A stretch of 64,000 nucleotides of DNA from JAJEAD01 sp965221555 (GTDB lineage Bacteria; Pseudomonadota; Gammaproteobacteria; HK1): the NCBI GenBank assembly GCA_965221555.1, contig OZ244895.1, positions 496,001 to 560,000 of the forward strand. The letters are read 5' to 3'. The notes below the pieces were generated by a model, which worked only from the letters and a program-made list of their open reading frames with translations, made no database searches and was not told the origin of the DNA. The translations under genes and the position numbers were made by a program. This document shows, one piece after another, positions 21,106 to 29,951 of the stretch (position 1 is its first letter; each line of letters opens with the position of its first letter).

Positions 21106-21513
21106 GCTCTCAGGAAGCGAGCGGGAACGGCCCGCCTACCGGCCGGACATCGGGTCGGTGGGGTTACCCTGGCGGGCGCGTGTTTTCGCACGCACGAGGC
21201 GCCGCCGATTGCCGACCCGCGGCCCGGAAAGGCTCTGTCCGTACCAATGCACCGAGTTCTTGGCTTGCGGAAGTCAATCTGATCGCTATTACGGGCCGGA
21301 GCAACGCACAAACGGCGTTTTGTCGTTCTCCGGTCCGCCTTTGCGCATTTCGCGTTGCGTGCCGCCCACCAACGCGGCAACTCGGCGCCCGCAGCTTCCG
21401 AGGGCCGGTGCGATATCGCGGCCGAAGCGCCCGTTCCCGCCCGCCATCGTCTCGGCGGCGGGAGCAGATGGCATGATCGGCGAACCACTTTGTTGTTGAC
21501 GCAGGAGTCGATC
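21106..21513. other. 408-bp intergenic region before sohB
   Basis: It lies between the coiled-coil gene and sohB on the same strand. A 38-nt imperfect hairpin is visible at 21296-21333; otherwise I see no gene. The sohB promoter probably lies here, but its boxes are not clear. Confidence 0.4.
21296..21333 (+). promoter_or_regulatory. Imperfect hairpin upstream of sohB
   Basis: The arms CCGGAGCAACGCACAAACG and CGTTTTGTCGTTCTCCGG pair over about 15 bp with single-base bulges (CCGGAG/CTCCGG, AACG/CGTT, ACAAA/TTTGT). No T-tract follows, so it is not a classical intrinsic terminator. It may be a terminator of the upstream gene, a structured leader of sohB, or chance. Confidence 0.35.
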
Positions 21514-22536
21514 ATGACGGACATGTTCTTGGAGTACGGCCTCTTTCTCGCCCAGACGCTCACCGTGGTGGTGGGCATCGGAGTGCTCATCGCACTCGTC
21601 GCGACGCTTGCCCGGCGGGAGAGCAGGACGGAACACCTGGAAGTGCGCTGCATCAATCGCGCCTTCGAGGAGCTCGGGCGAAGCGTCCGGCACGAGGTCC
21701 TGCCCCCGAAACGGTTCAAGGCGGAGGAGAAGGCGAGAAAGAAGGCGCGGAAGGCGCGCGAGAAGTCCGGTGCGCATACGGAGCGGAAACGGGTCTTCGT
21801 CCTCAACTTTCGCGGTGACATCAAGGCATCGGCCGTGGCCTCCCTGCGCCACGAGATCACCGCGGTGCTGCGCAGTGCGAAGCAGGGCGACGAAGTGCTC
21901 CTGCGCCTGGAGAACTCGGGCGGGCTCGTGCACGAGCACGGTCTCGCGGCGTCGCAGTTGCTGCGTCTGCGGGAGCGCTCCATCCCGCTCACCGTCTCCG
22001 TCGACAAGGTCGCGGCAAGCGGGGGCTACATGATGGCCTGTGTCGCGGACCGGGTGCTCGCGGCGCCGTTCGCGATCCTGGGATCGGTAGGCGTGCTGCT
22101 TCAGCTTCCCAACTTCCGCCGGATGCTCGACGCGGGAGGGGTGGAGTTCGAACAGATCAAGGGCGGGGAGTTCAAGCGCACCCTCACGCTCTTCGGCCAC
22201 AACTCCGATGCGGAACGCTCCGCCGCCCAGGCCCAGGTGGACGACACCCATGCCCTGTTCAAGGAATTCGTCTCCGAGTATCGGCCGGATCTCCCCATCG
22301 ACCGCGTCGCTACCGGTGAACACTGGTACGGCAAGCGTGCGCTCGCCCTCAAGCTCTGCGACGAACTCGCCACGAGCGACGACTGGCTGCTCGCGGCGAG
22401 CGACAACGCGGAGCTCTACGAGCTGCGCTACGTCATCAAGAAGGGGCTGGGGGGAAAGCTGATGGCCACGGTGAGCGCCGCGCTCGCGCATCTCACCCTG
22501 CGCCTTCCCTCCGCCCACACCGCCTCGATCGGATGA
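21514..22536 (+). CDS. sohB: Protease SohB (S49 peptidase)
   Basis: A 340-residue inner-membrane serine protease close in length to E. coli SohB (349). It has one N-terminal membrane helix (about residues 8-32), a Lys/Arg/Ala-rich linker (65-90) and the S49 domain. The nucleophile is Ser169 in VDKVAASGGYMMACVADRV, and the likely general base is Lys221 in KGGEFKRTLTLFG, matching the Ser/Lys dyad of this family. The ATG at 21514 has AGGAG eight bases upstream and begins at the conserved membrane anchor; an upstream in-frame ATG is less likely. Confidence 0.93.
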   Translation: MTDMFLEYGLFLAQTLTVVVGIGVLIALVATLARRESRTEHLEVRCINRAFEELGRSVRHEVLPPKRFKAEEKARKKARKAREKSGAHTERKRVFVLNFRGDIKASAVASLRHEITAVLRSAKQGDEVLLRLENSGGLVHEHGLAASQLLRLRERSIPLTVSVDKVAASGGYMMACVADRVLAAPFAILGSVGVLLQLPNFRRMLDAGGVEFEQIKGGEFKRTLTLFGHNSDAERSAAQAQVDDTHALFKEFVSEYRPDLPIDRVATGEHWYGKRALALKLCDELATSDDWLLAASDNAELYELRYVIKKGLGGKLMATVSAALAHLTLRLPSAHTASIG

Positions 22537-22609
22537 CCGGACATCGCCCGTACCCGAACCCGCAATTCGATATCATGGCCAGGGTACGAGCGTCACGAGA
22601 CCCGCGTTC

Positions 22610-22936
22610 ATGAATGTCCAGGAAAGAATGGAGCGCAAGCTTCGCGACGGCCTCGAGGTCTTCCACCTCGAGGTGGCAAACGAGAGCGACCAGCACAACG
22701 TGCCGGCGGGTTCGGAGTCCCACTTCAAGGTGGTGGTGGTCTCGCCGAGCTTCGAGGGACGCAACCTGGTTGCCCGCCACCGGGAGGTGTATCGCCTGCT
22801 CGACGAAGAGCTGCGCACGGGCGTCCACGCGCTCGCCCTGCACACCTATACCGAAGCCGATTGGCGGGAGGCGGAGGCCAACGCTCCCGACTCCCCCCGG
22901 TGTCGGGGCGGAAAGGCGAAGGAGAGCGGCGCCTGA
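22610..22936 (+). CDS. BolA family protein
   Basis: A 108-residue BolA-type protein: MNVQERMERKLRDGLEVFHLEVANES..HNVPAGSESHFKVVVVS, FEGRNLVARHREVYRLLDEEL and VHALALHTYT show the class II KH-like fold and the invariant His. BolA proteins form [2Fe-2S]-bridged complexes with monothiol glutaredoxins and affect iron-sulfur trafficking and cell shape. No glutaredoxin gene is adjacent. It is probably co-directional with the small gene and rsmE that follow. Confidence 0.93.
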   Translation: MNVQERMERKLRDGLEVFHLEVANESDQHNVPAGSESHFKVVVVSPSFEGRNLVARHREVYRLLDEELRTGVHALALHTYTEADWREAEANAPDSPRCRGGKAKESGA

Positions 22937-22982
22937 GCGGAGCGGGTCGCCTCCGGCACCCCGCGGCGAAGTGGAGACCCCG

Positions 22983-23291
22983 ATGACGGAGCTCGCCCCC
23001 TTGCCCGACCCGGCCCTGCCGGCCTGGCGGGCCTACGAGGCGATGCTGAAGACCAAGGAAGCTCACTTTTCCTTTCTCGAGGCGCTGGAGACAAAGTACC
23101 GGGACGGTGGCCGGCGAACCCTTGCCGAGGGCCGACGGTTGGAACAGCTCCTGGCGGAGCACGACGCGCAGGTTCGCGCCTTCCGGCAATCGGTCGCGGC
23201 GCTGCAACAGGAAGATCTCGCCGCCCACCACGCGCTCCTCATGCACATCAGTCGCGCGAACTCCGACCTCGGCAACGCCCCCTCCCACTGA
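22983..23291 (+). CDS. Hypothetical protein, 102 aa
   Basis: A small helical protein starting MTELAPLPDPALPAWRAYEAM, with long Glu/Arg/Leu-rich helices and no signal or membrane segment. A GGAG ribosome-binding site lies eight bases before the ATG at 22983. It sits between the BolA gene and rsmE in the same direction, 14 bases before rsmE, so it is probably in the same transcript. I do not recognise a family. Confidence 0.65.
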   Translation: MTELAPLPDPALPAWRAYEAMLKTKEAHFSFLEALETKYRDGGRRTLAEGRRLEQLLAEHDAQVRAFRQSVAALQQEDLAAHHALLMHISRANSDLGNAPSH

Positions 23292-23305
23292 CCGGGCGCG
23301 GTGCG

Positions 23306-24055
23306 GTGCGCATCCCCCGCATCCATGTCGATATCGATCTGGAAAGCGGCGTCGAGATCACTCTGCCCGCCGACGCCGCACGGCGACTGTGCCGAGTGCT
23401 GCGCCTGCCGGACGGCGCCCGCCTGCTCCTGTTCAATGGTGAAGGCGGCGAGTTCGAAGGCGCTCTGGTTTCGGCGAGCGAGGCCAGGGTGCGCGTCGGT
23501 GCGCGCCGCCCCGTCGCAACCGAGTCGAGGCTCGAGATCGGCCTCGCGCAGGGACTCTCCCGGGGCGACAGAATGGACTTCACGATTCAGAAAGCGGTGG
23601 AGCTCGGAGTGCGCTGGATTCAGCCGCTTCTCACCGAACGAAGCGTGGTGCGACTCGATCGCGACCGGGCCGCGCGGCGCCGAAGTCACTGGCGCGGGAT
23701 CGTGGCGAGCGCCTGCGAACAGTGCGGACGGACATCGCTTCCGCCGGTCCACGACCCGCTCCTCCTCTGCGAGTGGCTGGAGCGGCTTCCGACCCCCTCG
23801 GCAAAGCTGCTGGCCGCAGCGCAGGCGCCCCGGAGTCTCGCCGCCCTGCCGCGGCCTGGCGCGCCCCTGGTCCTGCTCGTCGGTCCGGAGGGCGGGCTCG
23901 CGTCCCGGGAGGTCGCCACCGCGCTCGAGCACGGCTTCGAGTCCTTCTCCCTCGGTCCGCGGACGCTTCGCACCGAGACCGCCGCGGTGATGGCGGTCGG
24001 CGCGGCGCAACTGCTCTGGGGCGATCTCGGAGATGACTCGCAGGGCGAGCGGTAG
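23306..24055 (+). CDS. rsmE: 16S rRNA (uracil-1498-N3)-methyltransferase
   Basis: A 249-residue RsmE of usual length. The N-terminal PUA-like part contains HVDIDLESGVEITLPADAARRLCRVLRLPDGA, and the C-terminal SPOUT knot has LVGPEGGLASREV and LGPRTLRTETAAVMAV, the AdoMet-binding signature. It methylates U1498 of 16S rRNA in the 30S subunit. The GTG at 23306 starts 14 bases after the preceding small gene. Confidence 0.95.
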   Translation: MRIPRIHVDIDLESGVEITLPADAARRLCRVLRLPDGARLLLFNGEGGEFEGALVSASEARVRVGARRPVATESRLEIGLAQGLSRGDRMDFTIQKAVELGVRWIQPLLTERSVVRLDRDRAARRRSHWRGIVASACEQCGRTSLPPVHDPLLLCEWLERLPTPSAKLLAAAQAPRSLAALPRPGAPLVLLVGPEGGLASREVATALEHGFESFSLGPRTLRTETAAVMAVGAAQLLWGDLGDDSQGER

Positions 24056-24274
24056 CGAACGGCGGCGCGACGGCGACCCCGTCGCCCGGCGCCGAGGCGA
24101 TCGCCCGGGTGTTCGCGGCGGCGCCGGGGCTGTTCCCATTCGCGCGATCCGGAGGCTGGGCTGGGCGGACTTTGGTGCGGCGGGCGTTGTAAGGCACCCT
24201 TGCTTCCGCAACGATCGAGACGTGGACGCTGCGAGGTCCGGAGAGAATCCAATGCATGAACGAGGCGCGGTCCG

Positions 24275-25396
24275 TTGAAGGCCATGGTCATCGGCGCCGG
24301 CATTCTCGGCGCCTCGGTGGCGTTCAGGCTGGCCCAGGCCGGGGTGAAGGTCACGGTGCTGGAGAAGGCGCATGTGGGAGCGGGCGCGTCCGGAGCGTCG
24401 TTCGCGTGGACGAATTCTCTCAGCAAGCCTCCCCGCCCCTACCACGACCTCAACGTTGGCGGCATGGCCCTGTATCGCAGGCTGAGGGAGGAGTTCGAGG
24501 ACACGTCGTGGTTCCGCGTCACCGGCAACGCGGAATGGGTGAGGTCGGAGCAGGCCCGAAAGGAGCAGAAGGACCGGATCAAGCGCCTGCACACGTGGGG
24601 ATACCCGGCCGAGTGGATTGGCCCGGAAGATCTCGTGGAGCTTGTGCCGGATCTGTCCCGGGACGCGGTCGCAGACGCGCAAATCGCATACTTCCCGAAC
24701 GACGGACTCGTGGAACCGGTACGCTTTGCCGCCGCGATGCTGGCCACGGCGACCCGCGAGCACGGCGCGGAGCTTCGAATTGGCGTGCACGCGACCCAGG
24801 TCGAGGTCAGGTCCGGCCGCGTCGTTGCGGTCCGCACGCCCGAGGGAGAGCGATTCGAAGCGGACGTGTTCGTGAACTGTTCCGGGCGATGGGTGAACGA
24901 CGTGGTCGAGAATGCCCCCGACCTGTCGATTCCGATGGCGCCCACGGTGGGATTTCTCGCCTTCACGCCTCCCGCTCCCACCACGATCACGCGCCCGCTC
25001 CACTCGCCCGGCGTGAACATCCGACCCGACGGCGCCGGCCGGCTGATGATGGCGAGCGCCGCGACGGACTTGCAATCCAGTCTGGAGGCGCCGGCCGGCG
25101 TCTCGTCACCGCCGGCGATGCACCTCATGTCGGAGACCACCCGGCTCTTGCCCGCACTCGCCGGGATGAAGCCCGAAGCCACCCGCACCACGCTTCGGTC
25201 CATTCCGAGCGACGACATTGCGGTTCTGGGCGGATTTCCGCACGTCGAGAACTACTACCTCTGCGTCACGCACAGCGGCGTCACCCAGGCTCCGCTGCTC
25301 GGGAAGCTCGTGATGGAGGAGATCGTGCACGGCGAAGCGACGATGAATCTGGAACCCTTCCGTCCGACGCGCTTTGCCGAGGCGGCGGCCGATTGA
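24275..25396 (+). CDS. FAD-dependent oxidoreductase (DadA/DAO-like)
   Basis: A 373-residue DAO-family enzyme. The Rossmann FAD motif is VIGAGILGASVAFRLAQAGVKVTVLEK; a mid-region FVNCSGRWVNDV and a C-terminal HVENYYLCVTHSGVTQAPLLG complete the FAD site. Such enzymes oxidise D-amino acids, glycine, sarcosine or related amines. It starts at TTG 24275, with ATG 24284 (MVIGAG) as an alternative three codons later. The 219-bp gap upstream shows no gene. The substrate is not readable; its relatives with sarcosine-like substrates fit the amine theme further right. Confidence 0.85.
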   Translation: MKAMVIGAGILGASVAFRLAQAGVKVTVLEKAHVGAGASGASFAWTNSLSKPPRPYHDLNVGGMALYRRLREEFEDTSWFRVTGNAEWVRSEQARKEQKDRIKRLHTWGYPAEWIGPEDLVELVPDLSRDAVADAQIAYFPNDGLVEPVRFAAAMLATATREHGAELRIGVHATQVEVRSGRVVAVRTPEGERFEADVFVNCSGRWVNDVVENAPDLSIPMAPTVGFLAFTPPAPTTITRPLHSPGVNIRPDGAGRLMMASAATDLQSSLEAPAGVSSPPAMHLMSETTRLLPALAGMKPEATRTTLRSIPSDDIAVLGGFPHVENYYLCVTHSGVTQAPLLGKLVMEEIVHGEATMNLEPFRPTRFAEAAAD

Positions 25397-25453
25397 AGCA
25401 CGGCGCCACCGACTCTGCGTCTTGCGCCTCGTCCGGTCCGAGCTTCCTGCGAT

Positions 25454-25490
25454 CCCGGCATCATGGCGCCCGAAACGATCGAAACCGAGC
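25454..25490. repeat. Degenerate fragment of the dispersed repeat (G)
   Basis: CCCGGCATCATGGCGCCCGA followed by AACGATCGAAACCGAG resembles the inner arm and end of the dispersed element (compare GGCATCTTGGCGCCCGAAGC in copy C). It lies between the DAO-like gene and argH, downstream of the former's stop. Only about 37 bases can be aligned by eye. Confidence 0.45.
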
Positions 25491-25620
25491 GAGAGCTACC
25501 GGCGAGCCGCTGAATTGAGTGGCCTGGTCCGCGCTGGTTGAGAGATCGGCGCGACATCGGGACCAGGGCTTTGGATATACTCCCGCCGCCGCCTGGCAGT
25601 GGCTCGCCGAACCCGCACCC

Positions 25621-27039
25621 ATGCCCGCCGACCCGCCGGATCCCAAGCCCTGGAGCGGACGCTTCCGCGAGCCCACCGATGCGTTGGTGGAGCGTTTCAC
25701 CGCTTCGGAGCACTTCGACCGGCGTCTCTACCGCTACGACATCGCCGGATCCATCGCGCATGCCACCATGCTTGCGCAGGTGGGCGTGCTGAGCGACGCG
25801 GAGCGCGCGTCCATCGTCGAGGGCCTCGCGGAGATCGAGGCCGACATCGAGGCGGGGCGCTTCGAGTGGAGCCCGGCGCTCGAAGACGTGCACATGAACA
25901 TCGAGTCCGCCCTCATCCGGCGCATCGGGGAAGCGGGGAAGAAGCTGCATACCGGCCGTTCCCGCAACGACCAGGTGGTCACCGACCTGCGCCTCATGCT
26001 GCGCGACGAGAGCGACGAGATCGCGGCCGCGCTCCAGCGTCTGCAAGGCGTCATCGTCGATCTCGCCGAGCGCGAGGCCGATACCATCATGCCCGGGTTC
26101 ACGCACCTGCAGACCGCGCAGCCCGTCACCTTCGGCCACCACCTGCTCGCGTGGTACGAGATGCTGGACCGTGACGCGGAGCGCTTTCGCGACGCGCGCG
26201 CGCGCATCAACCGCCTGCCGCTCGGCTCCGCCGCGCTCGCGGGCACCGGATTCCCCATCGACCGCGAGCTCACGGCCCGGCTGCTGGGCTTCGAGGGGCT
26301 CTGTCACAATTCTCTCGACGCGGTGGGAGATCGGGACTTCTGCATCGAGTTCGTCTCGAACTGCGCGCTGCTCATGGTCCATCTGTCGCGCATGTCGGAG
26401 GAGCTCGTGATGTGGACCTCGGCCCAGTTCGGGTTCGTCGAGATTGGCGACGCTTTCTGCACCGGTTCCTCCATCATGCCCCAGAAGAAGAACCCCGATG
26501 TCGCGGAGCTGGTCCGGGGCAAGTCGAGCCGGGTGATCGGGCACGCAACCGCCCTGCTCGCGCTCATGAAGTCGCAGCCGCTCTCCTTCAACCGCGACAA
26601 CCAGGAAGACAAGGAGGCCGTCTTCGACAGCCTCGACACCACCAAGGACTGCCTGGCGGTCTTCTGCGCGATGATGCCCGGTATCGAGGTGAAGCGCGCG
26701 CGGATGCGCGAGGCCGCGACCCGCGGCTTCGCCACCGCCACCGACCTCGCCGACTACCTGGTGCGCAAGCGGGTCCCCTTCCGCGACGCGCACGCGGTGG
26801 TGGGCCGGGCCGTGCGCTCGGGAGTCGAACAGGGACGCGATCTCTCCGAGTTCACGGTGGAGGAGCTCAAGCGCTTCTCGCCGAGTATCGAGCCCGCTGT
26901 TCACGAAGTGCTGTCGCTGGAAGGGTCGGTGGCGTCGCGCCGTCATGTCGGAGGCACCGCGCCCGCCCAGGTGCGCCGGGCGGTGGCGCGCGCGCGCCGC
27001 CGGCTCGCCGCCGGGAGCGGCGAGGCGCCACGGGACTGA
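25621..27039 (+). CDS. argH: Argininosuccinate lyase
   Basis: A 472-residue ArgH, the last enzyme of arginine synthesis (argininosuccinate to arginine and fumarate). It starts with the typical WSGRFREPTDALVERFTAS and contains AGRSRND-like HTGRSRNDQV, TVTFGHH-type QPVTFGHHLLAWYEM and the fumarase/aspartase signature GSSIMPQKKNPD, with the catalytic Ser loop. The ATG at 25621 is the homology-based start; the frame is open upstream. The following MazG-like gene starts four bases after its stop. Confidence 0.97.
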   Translation: MPADPPDPKPWSGRFREPTDALVERFTASEHFDRRLYRYDIAGSIAHATMLAQVGVLSDAERASIVEGLAEIEADIEAGRFEWSPALEDVHMNIESALIRRIGEAGKKLHTGRSRNDQVVTDLRLMLRDESDEIAAALQRLQGVIVDLAEREADTIMPGFTHLQTAQPVTFGHHLLAWYEMLDRDAERFRDARARINRLPLGSAALAGTGFPIDRELTARLLGFEGLCHNSLDAVGDRDFCIEFVSNCALLMVHLSRMSEELVMWTSAQFGFVEIGDAFCTGSSIMPQKKNPDVAELVRGKSSRVIGHATALLALMKSQPLSFNRDNQEDKEAVFDSLDTTKDCLAVFCAMMPGIEVKRARMREAATRGFATATDLADYLVRKRVPFRDAHAVVGRAVRSGVEQGRDLSEFTVEELKRFSPSIEPAVHEVLSLEGSVASRRHVGGTAPAQVRRAVARARRRLAAGSGEAPRD

Positions 27040-27043
27040 GACG

Positions 27044-27406
27044 GTGGACGGCGCGCCGGCGCAAGACTCGCTGGAGCAGCTCCGGGCCCGGCTCGCGCGA
27101 TTCTCCGCGGAGCGGGACTGGGAGAAGTTCCACTCCCCGAAGAACCTCTCGATGGCGCTCATCGCCGAGTGCGCGGAGCTCGTGGAGCACTTCCAGTGGC
27201 TGAACGAAGAGGAGAGTCTGTCGCTCGACCCGCAACGCCGCGAAGCGGTGCGCCTGGAGCTCGCGGACATCCTCATCTTCCTGGTGCGCTGCGCGGACCG
27301 CCTGGGGATGGACCTGGTCGATGCCGCGAACGACAAGATCTCGATCAACGAAGCGCGCTTCCCCGCCGAACGGGTCCACGGGAGCGCGCCGCGCCGGGGA
27401 GAATGA
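27044..27406 (+). CDS. MazG-like nucleotide pyrophosphohydrolase
   Basis: A 120-residue all-alpha NTP pyrophosphohydrolase of the RS21-C6/dCTPase type. Visible are ERDWEKFHSPKNLSMALIAECAELVEHFQW, giving the ExxE of the first metal site, and RLELADILIFLVRCADRL, giving ExxxD of the second, followed by KISINEARFP. It probably removes non-canonical (d)NTPs. The GTG at 27044 begins directly after argH. Its stop overlaps the mutY start (ATGA), so nucleotide-pool cleaning and mismatch repair genes are coupled. Confidence 0.9.
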   Translation: MDGAPAQDSLEQLRARLARFSAERDWEKFHSPKNLSMALIAECAELVEHFQWLNEEESLSLDPQRREAVRLELADILIFLVRCADRLGMDLVDAANDKISINEARFPAERVHGSAPRRGE

Positions 27407-28467
27407 AGCGCCGCCGGCCCGACTCCTTCGCCCCTCGGCTCCTCGCCTGGTACGCGCGCCACGGGCGCCATGATCTCCCCTGGAAGCGCGAGCCCACCCC
27501 CTACCGGGTGTGGGTATCGGAGATCATGCTGCAACAGACCCAGGTCGCCACCGTGCTCTCCTACTTCGAGCCCTTCGTGCGCCGCTTCCCGGACCTGCCC
27601 GCGCTCGCCGCGGCCGAGACGGACGAAGTGCTGCACCGGTGGAGCGGCCTCGGCTACTACGCCCGCGCGCGAAACCTGCATCGCGCGGCGCGCGTGGCGT
27701 GCGAACGCCACGGCGGTGAGCTGCCCGGAGACCTCGCGGGGCTATGCGACCTGCCGGGGATCGGCCGCTCCACCGCCGGCGCCATCCTCGCCCTCTCGCG
27801 CGGCGAGCGACACCCGATCCTCGACGCCAACGTGCAACGGGTGCTCTGCCGCTATCACGCCATCGACGGATGGCCGGGAGAGGGCCCGGTGCGCAAACGG
27901 CTCTGGGCGCTCGCCGAGCGCCACACCCCGAGGCGCGAGGTCGCCGCCTACACCCAGGCGATCATGGACCTCGGGGCCACCCTGTGCGTGCGACGGCGCC
28001 CGGTCTGCGCCCTGTGTCCGCTCGAGTCGGATTGCCTCGCCCGCGCCGGGCGCCGCCAGCATGAGCTGCCCGCGCCGCGCCCGAAGCGGGAACGGCCGCG
28101 GCGGCGCACCGCATTCCTGATTCTGCGCGACCCGGCGGGTGCAGTTCTCCTCGAGCGCAGACCCCCGAGCGGAGTATGGGGCGGTCTCTTCGGGTTTCCC
28201 GAGTGTCCACCGGGCCTCGATATCCGCGCCGCCTGCGAGCAGCGCTTCGATGTCGAGGTGAAGAGCGCCCGACGCCTCGGCGACCTGCGCCACGGCTTCA
28301 CCCACTATGCGCTCGACATCGAGCCCCACCTCGTCGAGGTGGTCCGGCGAGACTGCGAGGTGCGCGATGGCGATGGCCGAGTGTGGTACACCCCGGGCGG
28401 TGGGTCGGAGGTAGGTCTCGCGGCTCCCGTTTCCCGGCTCATCGACATGCTGGCCTGCGATCCGTGA
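27403..28467 (+). CDS. mutY: A/G-specific adenine DNA glycosylase
   Basis: A 354-residue MutY, which removes adenine opposite 8-oxoguanine. The catalytic Glu40 is in WVSEIMLQQTQVATV, the helix-hairpin-helix Gly/Asp region is LPGIGRSTAGAILA ... ILDANVQRVLCRY, and the [4Fe-4S] ligands follow C-x6-C-x2-C-x5-C in CVRRRPVCALCPLESDC. The C-terminal NUDIX-like domain that reads 8-oxoG is present (LILRDPAGAVLLERRPPSGVWGG). Its ATG overlaps the preceding stop by four bases. In enterobacteria yggX follows mutY directly; here a repeat cluster of about 440 bp lies between. Confidence 0.97.
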   Translation: MKRRRPDSFAPRLLAWYARHGRHDLPWKREPTPYRVWVSEIMLQQTQVATVLSYFEPFVRRFPDLPALAAAETDEVLHRWSGLGYYARARNLHRAARVACERHGGELPGDLAGLCDLPGIGRSTAGAILALSRGERHPILDANVQRVLCRYHAIDGWPGEGPVRKRLWALAERHTPRREVAAYTQAIMDLGATLCVRRRPVCALCPLESDCLARAGRRQHELPAPRPKRERPRRRTAFLILRDPAGAVLLERRPPSGVWGGLFGFPECPPGLDIRAACEQRFDVEVKSARRLGDLRHGFTHYALDIEPHLVEVVRRDCEVRDGDGRVWYTPGGGSEVGLAAPVSRLIDMLACDP

Positions 28468-28497
28468 GAACGCGCGGCGCCCGGAGCGCTACGATTC

Positions 28498-28739
28498 TAG
28501 CCCGGATGTTTCACCGATCTTCGGCCGCTTCGGGCGCCAAGATGCCGTGATAGTGGGGTGCACGGACCGAAAGACGCTGTAGGGCGAGCCGGAAACAGGC
28601 GAAGCGCCCGTGGCGCTTTGCCCCGGCGAGCGGGCAAGCCAAGGATGGCTTGCCCAGGCCGGAAAGCTTCGCCCAAGGACTGCGCAGCGCAGCAGGTAGC
28701 CGACACGAAGTCGTTGCGGCTTGAGGGAGTACAGCCCAT
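28498..28739. repeat. Dispersed repeat element, copy B1 (long form, right arm missing)
   Basis: It starts TAGCCCGGATGTTTCACCGA and runs through the shared words GCGCCAAGATGCCGTGATAG and CACGGACCGAAAGACGCTG. It carries the long-form insert with the palindrome GGGCAAGCCA...TGGCTTGCCC (28641-28673) before GTAGCCGACACGAAGTCGTT. It stops just before the right arm, where a second complete element begins. It lies 30 bases after the mutY stop. Confidence 0.8.
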
Positions 28740-28939
28740 TAGCCCGGATGTTTCACCGATCTTCGGCCGCTTCGGGCGCCAAGATGCCGTGATAGTGGGT
28801 CGCACGGACTGAAAGACGCTGAAGGCGTAGCCGACACTACGTCGAAGCGGCTTGAGGGAGTACGACCCACTAACGCGAGCATATTGGCGTCCGCAGTAGG
28901 AAATCGGTGAAATACCCGGGCGGTGAAATGTCCGGGCCA
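28740..28939. repeat. Dispersed repeat element, copy B2 (short form)
   Basis: It is a tandem neighbour of B1, again starting TAGCCCGGATGTTTCACCGA. The arms pair well here: ATAGTGGGTCG near 28791-28801 against CGACCCACTAA near 28863-28873, and GGCGCCAAGATGC against GCATATTGGCGTCC. The right end is slightly duplicated (AAATCGGTGAAATACCCGGG then CGGTGAAATGTCCGGGCC). It ends 48 bases before the yggX start, so the yggX promoter may lie in or next to it. Confidence 0.8.
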
Positions 28940-28986
28940 GGATTGGGCGCCGCTCTCCCGATCGGCGTCGGCGGAGGAACGTTGAC

Positions 28987-29256
28987 ATGACGAGAATGGT
29001 GAACTGCGTGAAACTCGGCCGGGAAGCGGAAGGGCTCGACTTCGCGCCGCTTCCCGGAGAGATCGGACAACGGATCCACGAGAACGTCTCGAAACAGGCG
29101 TGGCAGGAGTGGCTCGCCCACCAGACGATGCTCATCAACGAGAACCGCCTCAACATCCGCGACCCCGAGGCGCGACGCTTCCTCTCCGCGGAGATGGAGA
29201 AACACTTCTTCGGCGAAGGCTCGCAGAGGCCTTCCGGCTACGTGGCGCCGGAATAG
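28987..29256 (+). CDS. yggX: Fe(2+)-trafficking / oxidative damage protection protein
   Basis: An 89-residue YggX: MTRMVNCVKLGREAEGLDFAP, the conserved single Cys7, LPGEIGQRIHENVSKQAWQEWLAHQTMLINE and the FF.G C-terminus. It protects iron-sulfur proteins from oxidation and is a typical gammaproteobacterial partner of mutY. The ATG at 28987 has GGAGGAA seven bases upstream. Confidence 0.96.
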   Translation: MTRMVNCVKLGREAEGLDFAPLPGEIGQRIHENVSKQAWQEWLAHQTMLINENRLNIRDPEARRFLSAEMEKHFFGEGSQRPSGYVAPE

Positions 29257-29257
29257 C

Positions 29258-29665
29258 TTGGTCGCCTTCTTCGCCCACTTCCTCTACGTTCTGGCGGCAT
29301 GGACGCTGGTCATCAAGTTCGCCTTCCCGATCGCCATGGCGATCGCGGAGGGCACTCCCATCGGCACCTACATCTACTGGGACTTCTGGTGGGTGGCGCA
29401 CATCTGGCTCGGGTGGTCGATGCTGAACTGGCGGCGCTACACGTGGTGGCTCGCGGTGGGGATCGCCGCCGTCGAGATCCTCATCGTGATCATCAAGCTC
29501 TGGTGGTTCCTCGAAGACCCGGAATGGACCATCTGGCGCACCAACTGGTTCATCAACAAGCTCTTCGTGCTCGCCTGCTTCTCCGGGGTGCTCGTGCTGT
29601 TCACGGTCCGAGGCCCGAGCCTGCGCCGGCGAGGGGCGGCGGCCCCTGGCGCGGGCGCACAGTGA
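29258..29665 (+). CDS. Small integral membrane protein, unknown function
   Basis: A 135-residue Trp-rich membrane protein starting at TTG 29258, immediately after the yggX stop. About four hydrophobic segments are visible: FFAHFLYVLAAWTLVIKFAF, GTYIYWDFWWVAHIWLGW, WWLAVGIAAVEILIVIIKLWWF and LFVLACFSGVLVLF. The Gly/Ala-rich tail is cytosolic or disordered. It is probably translated with yggX. No family is recognised. Confidence 0.75.
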   Translation: MVAFFAHFLYVLAAWTLVIKFAFPIAMAIAEGTPIGTYIYWDFWWVAHIWLGWSMLNWRRYTWWLAVGIAAVEILIVIIKLWWFLEDPEWTIWRTNWFINKLFVLACFSGVLVLFTVRGPSLRRRGAAAPGAGAQ

Positions 29666-29951
29666 ACGCCGTACCCGTCCATGGGAGGCGCTTCCCACCG
29701 CGCCTTAATTCCAGTCGGCTTCCTGGCGGCGCGGACGGCGCCAATACCCGAGCCCTTCCACGCTTCGAAGCGCCGGTCCGGGGCGACACGCCGTTTCGCC
29801 CGACCAGATTCGTGGCGGTGCGCGCAGTCCGCACGATGATGACCCGAGGCAACGACACAAAACACACGCACGTCCAGGCGCGCGGGAGCTCTGACCGGGG
29901 TCGAACGTTCCGACGGCCGAAGGAGCTGGCGCCGCGCGGGGAGGAATTTTG

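Noticed and set aside
28558..28812. Short open frames inside the dispersed repeats (a shared translation ending in GRFGRQDAVIVGR).
   Set aside because: The frames differ between copies and are broken by small indels, so the conservation is of the nucleotide structure, not of a protein.
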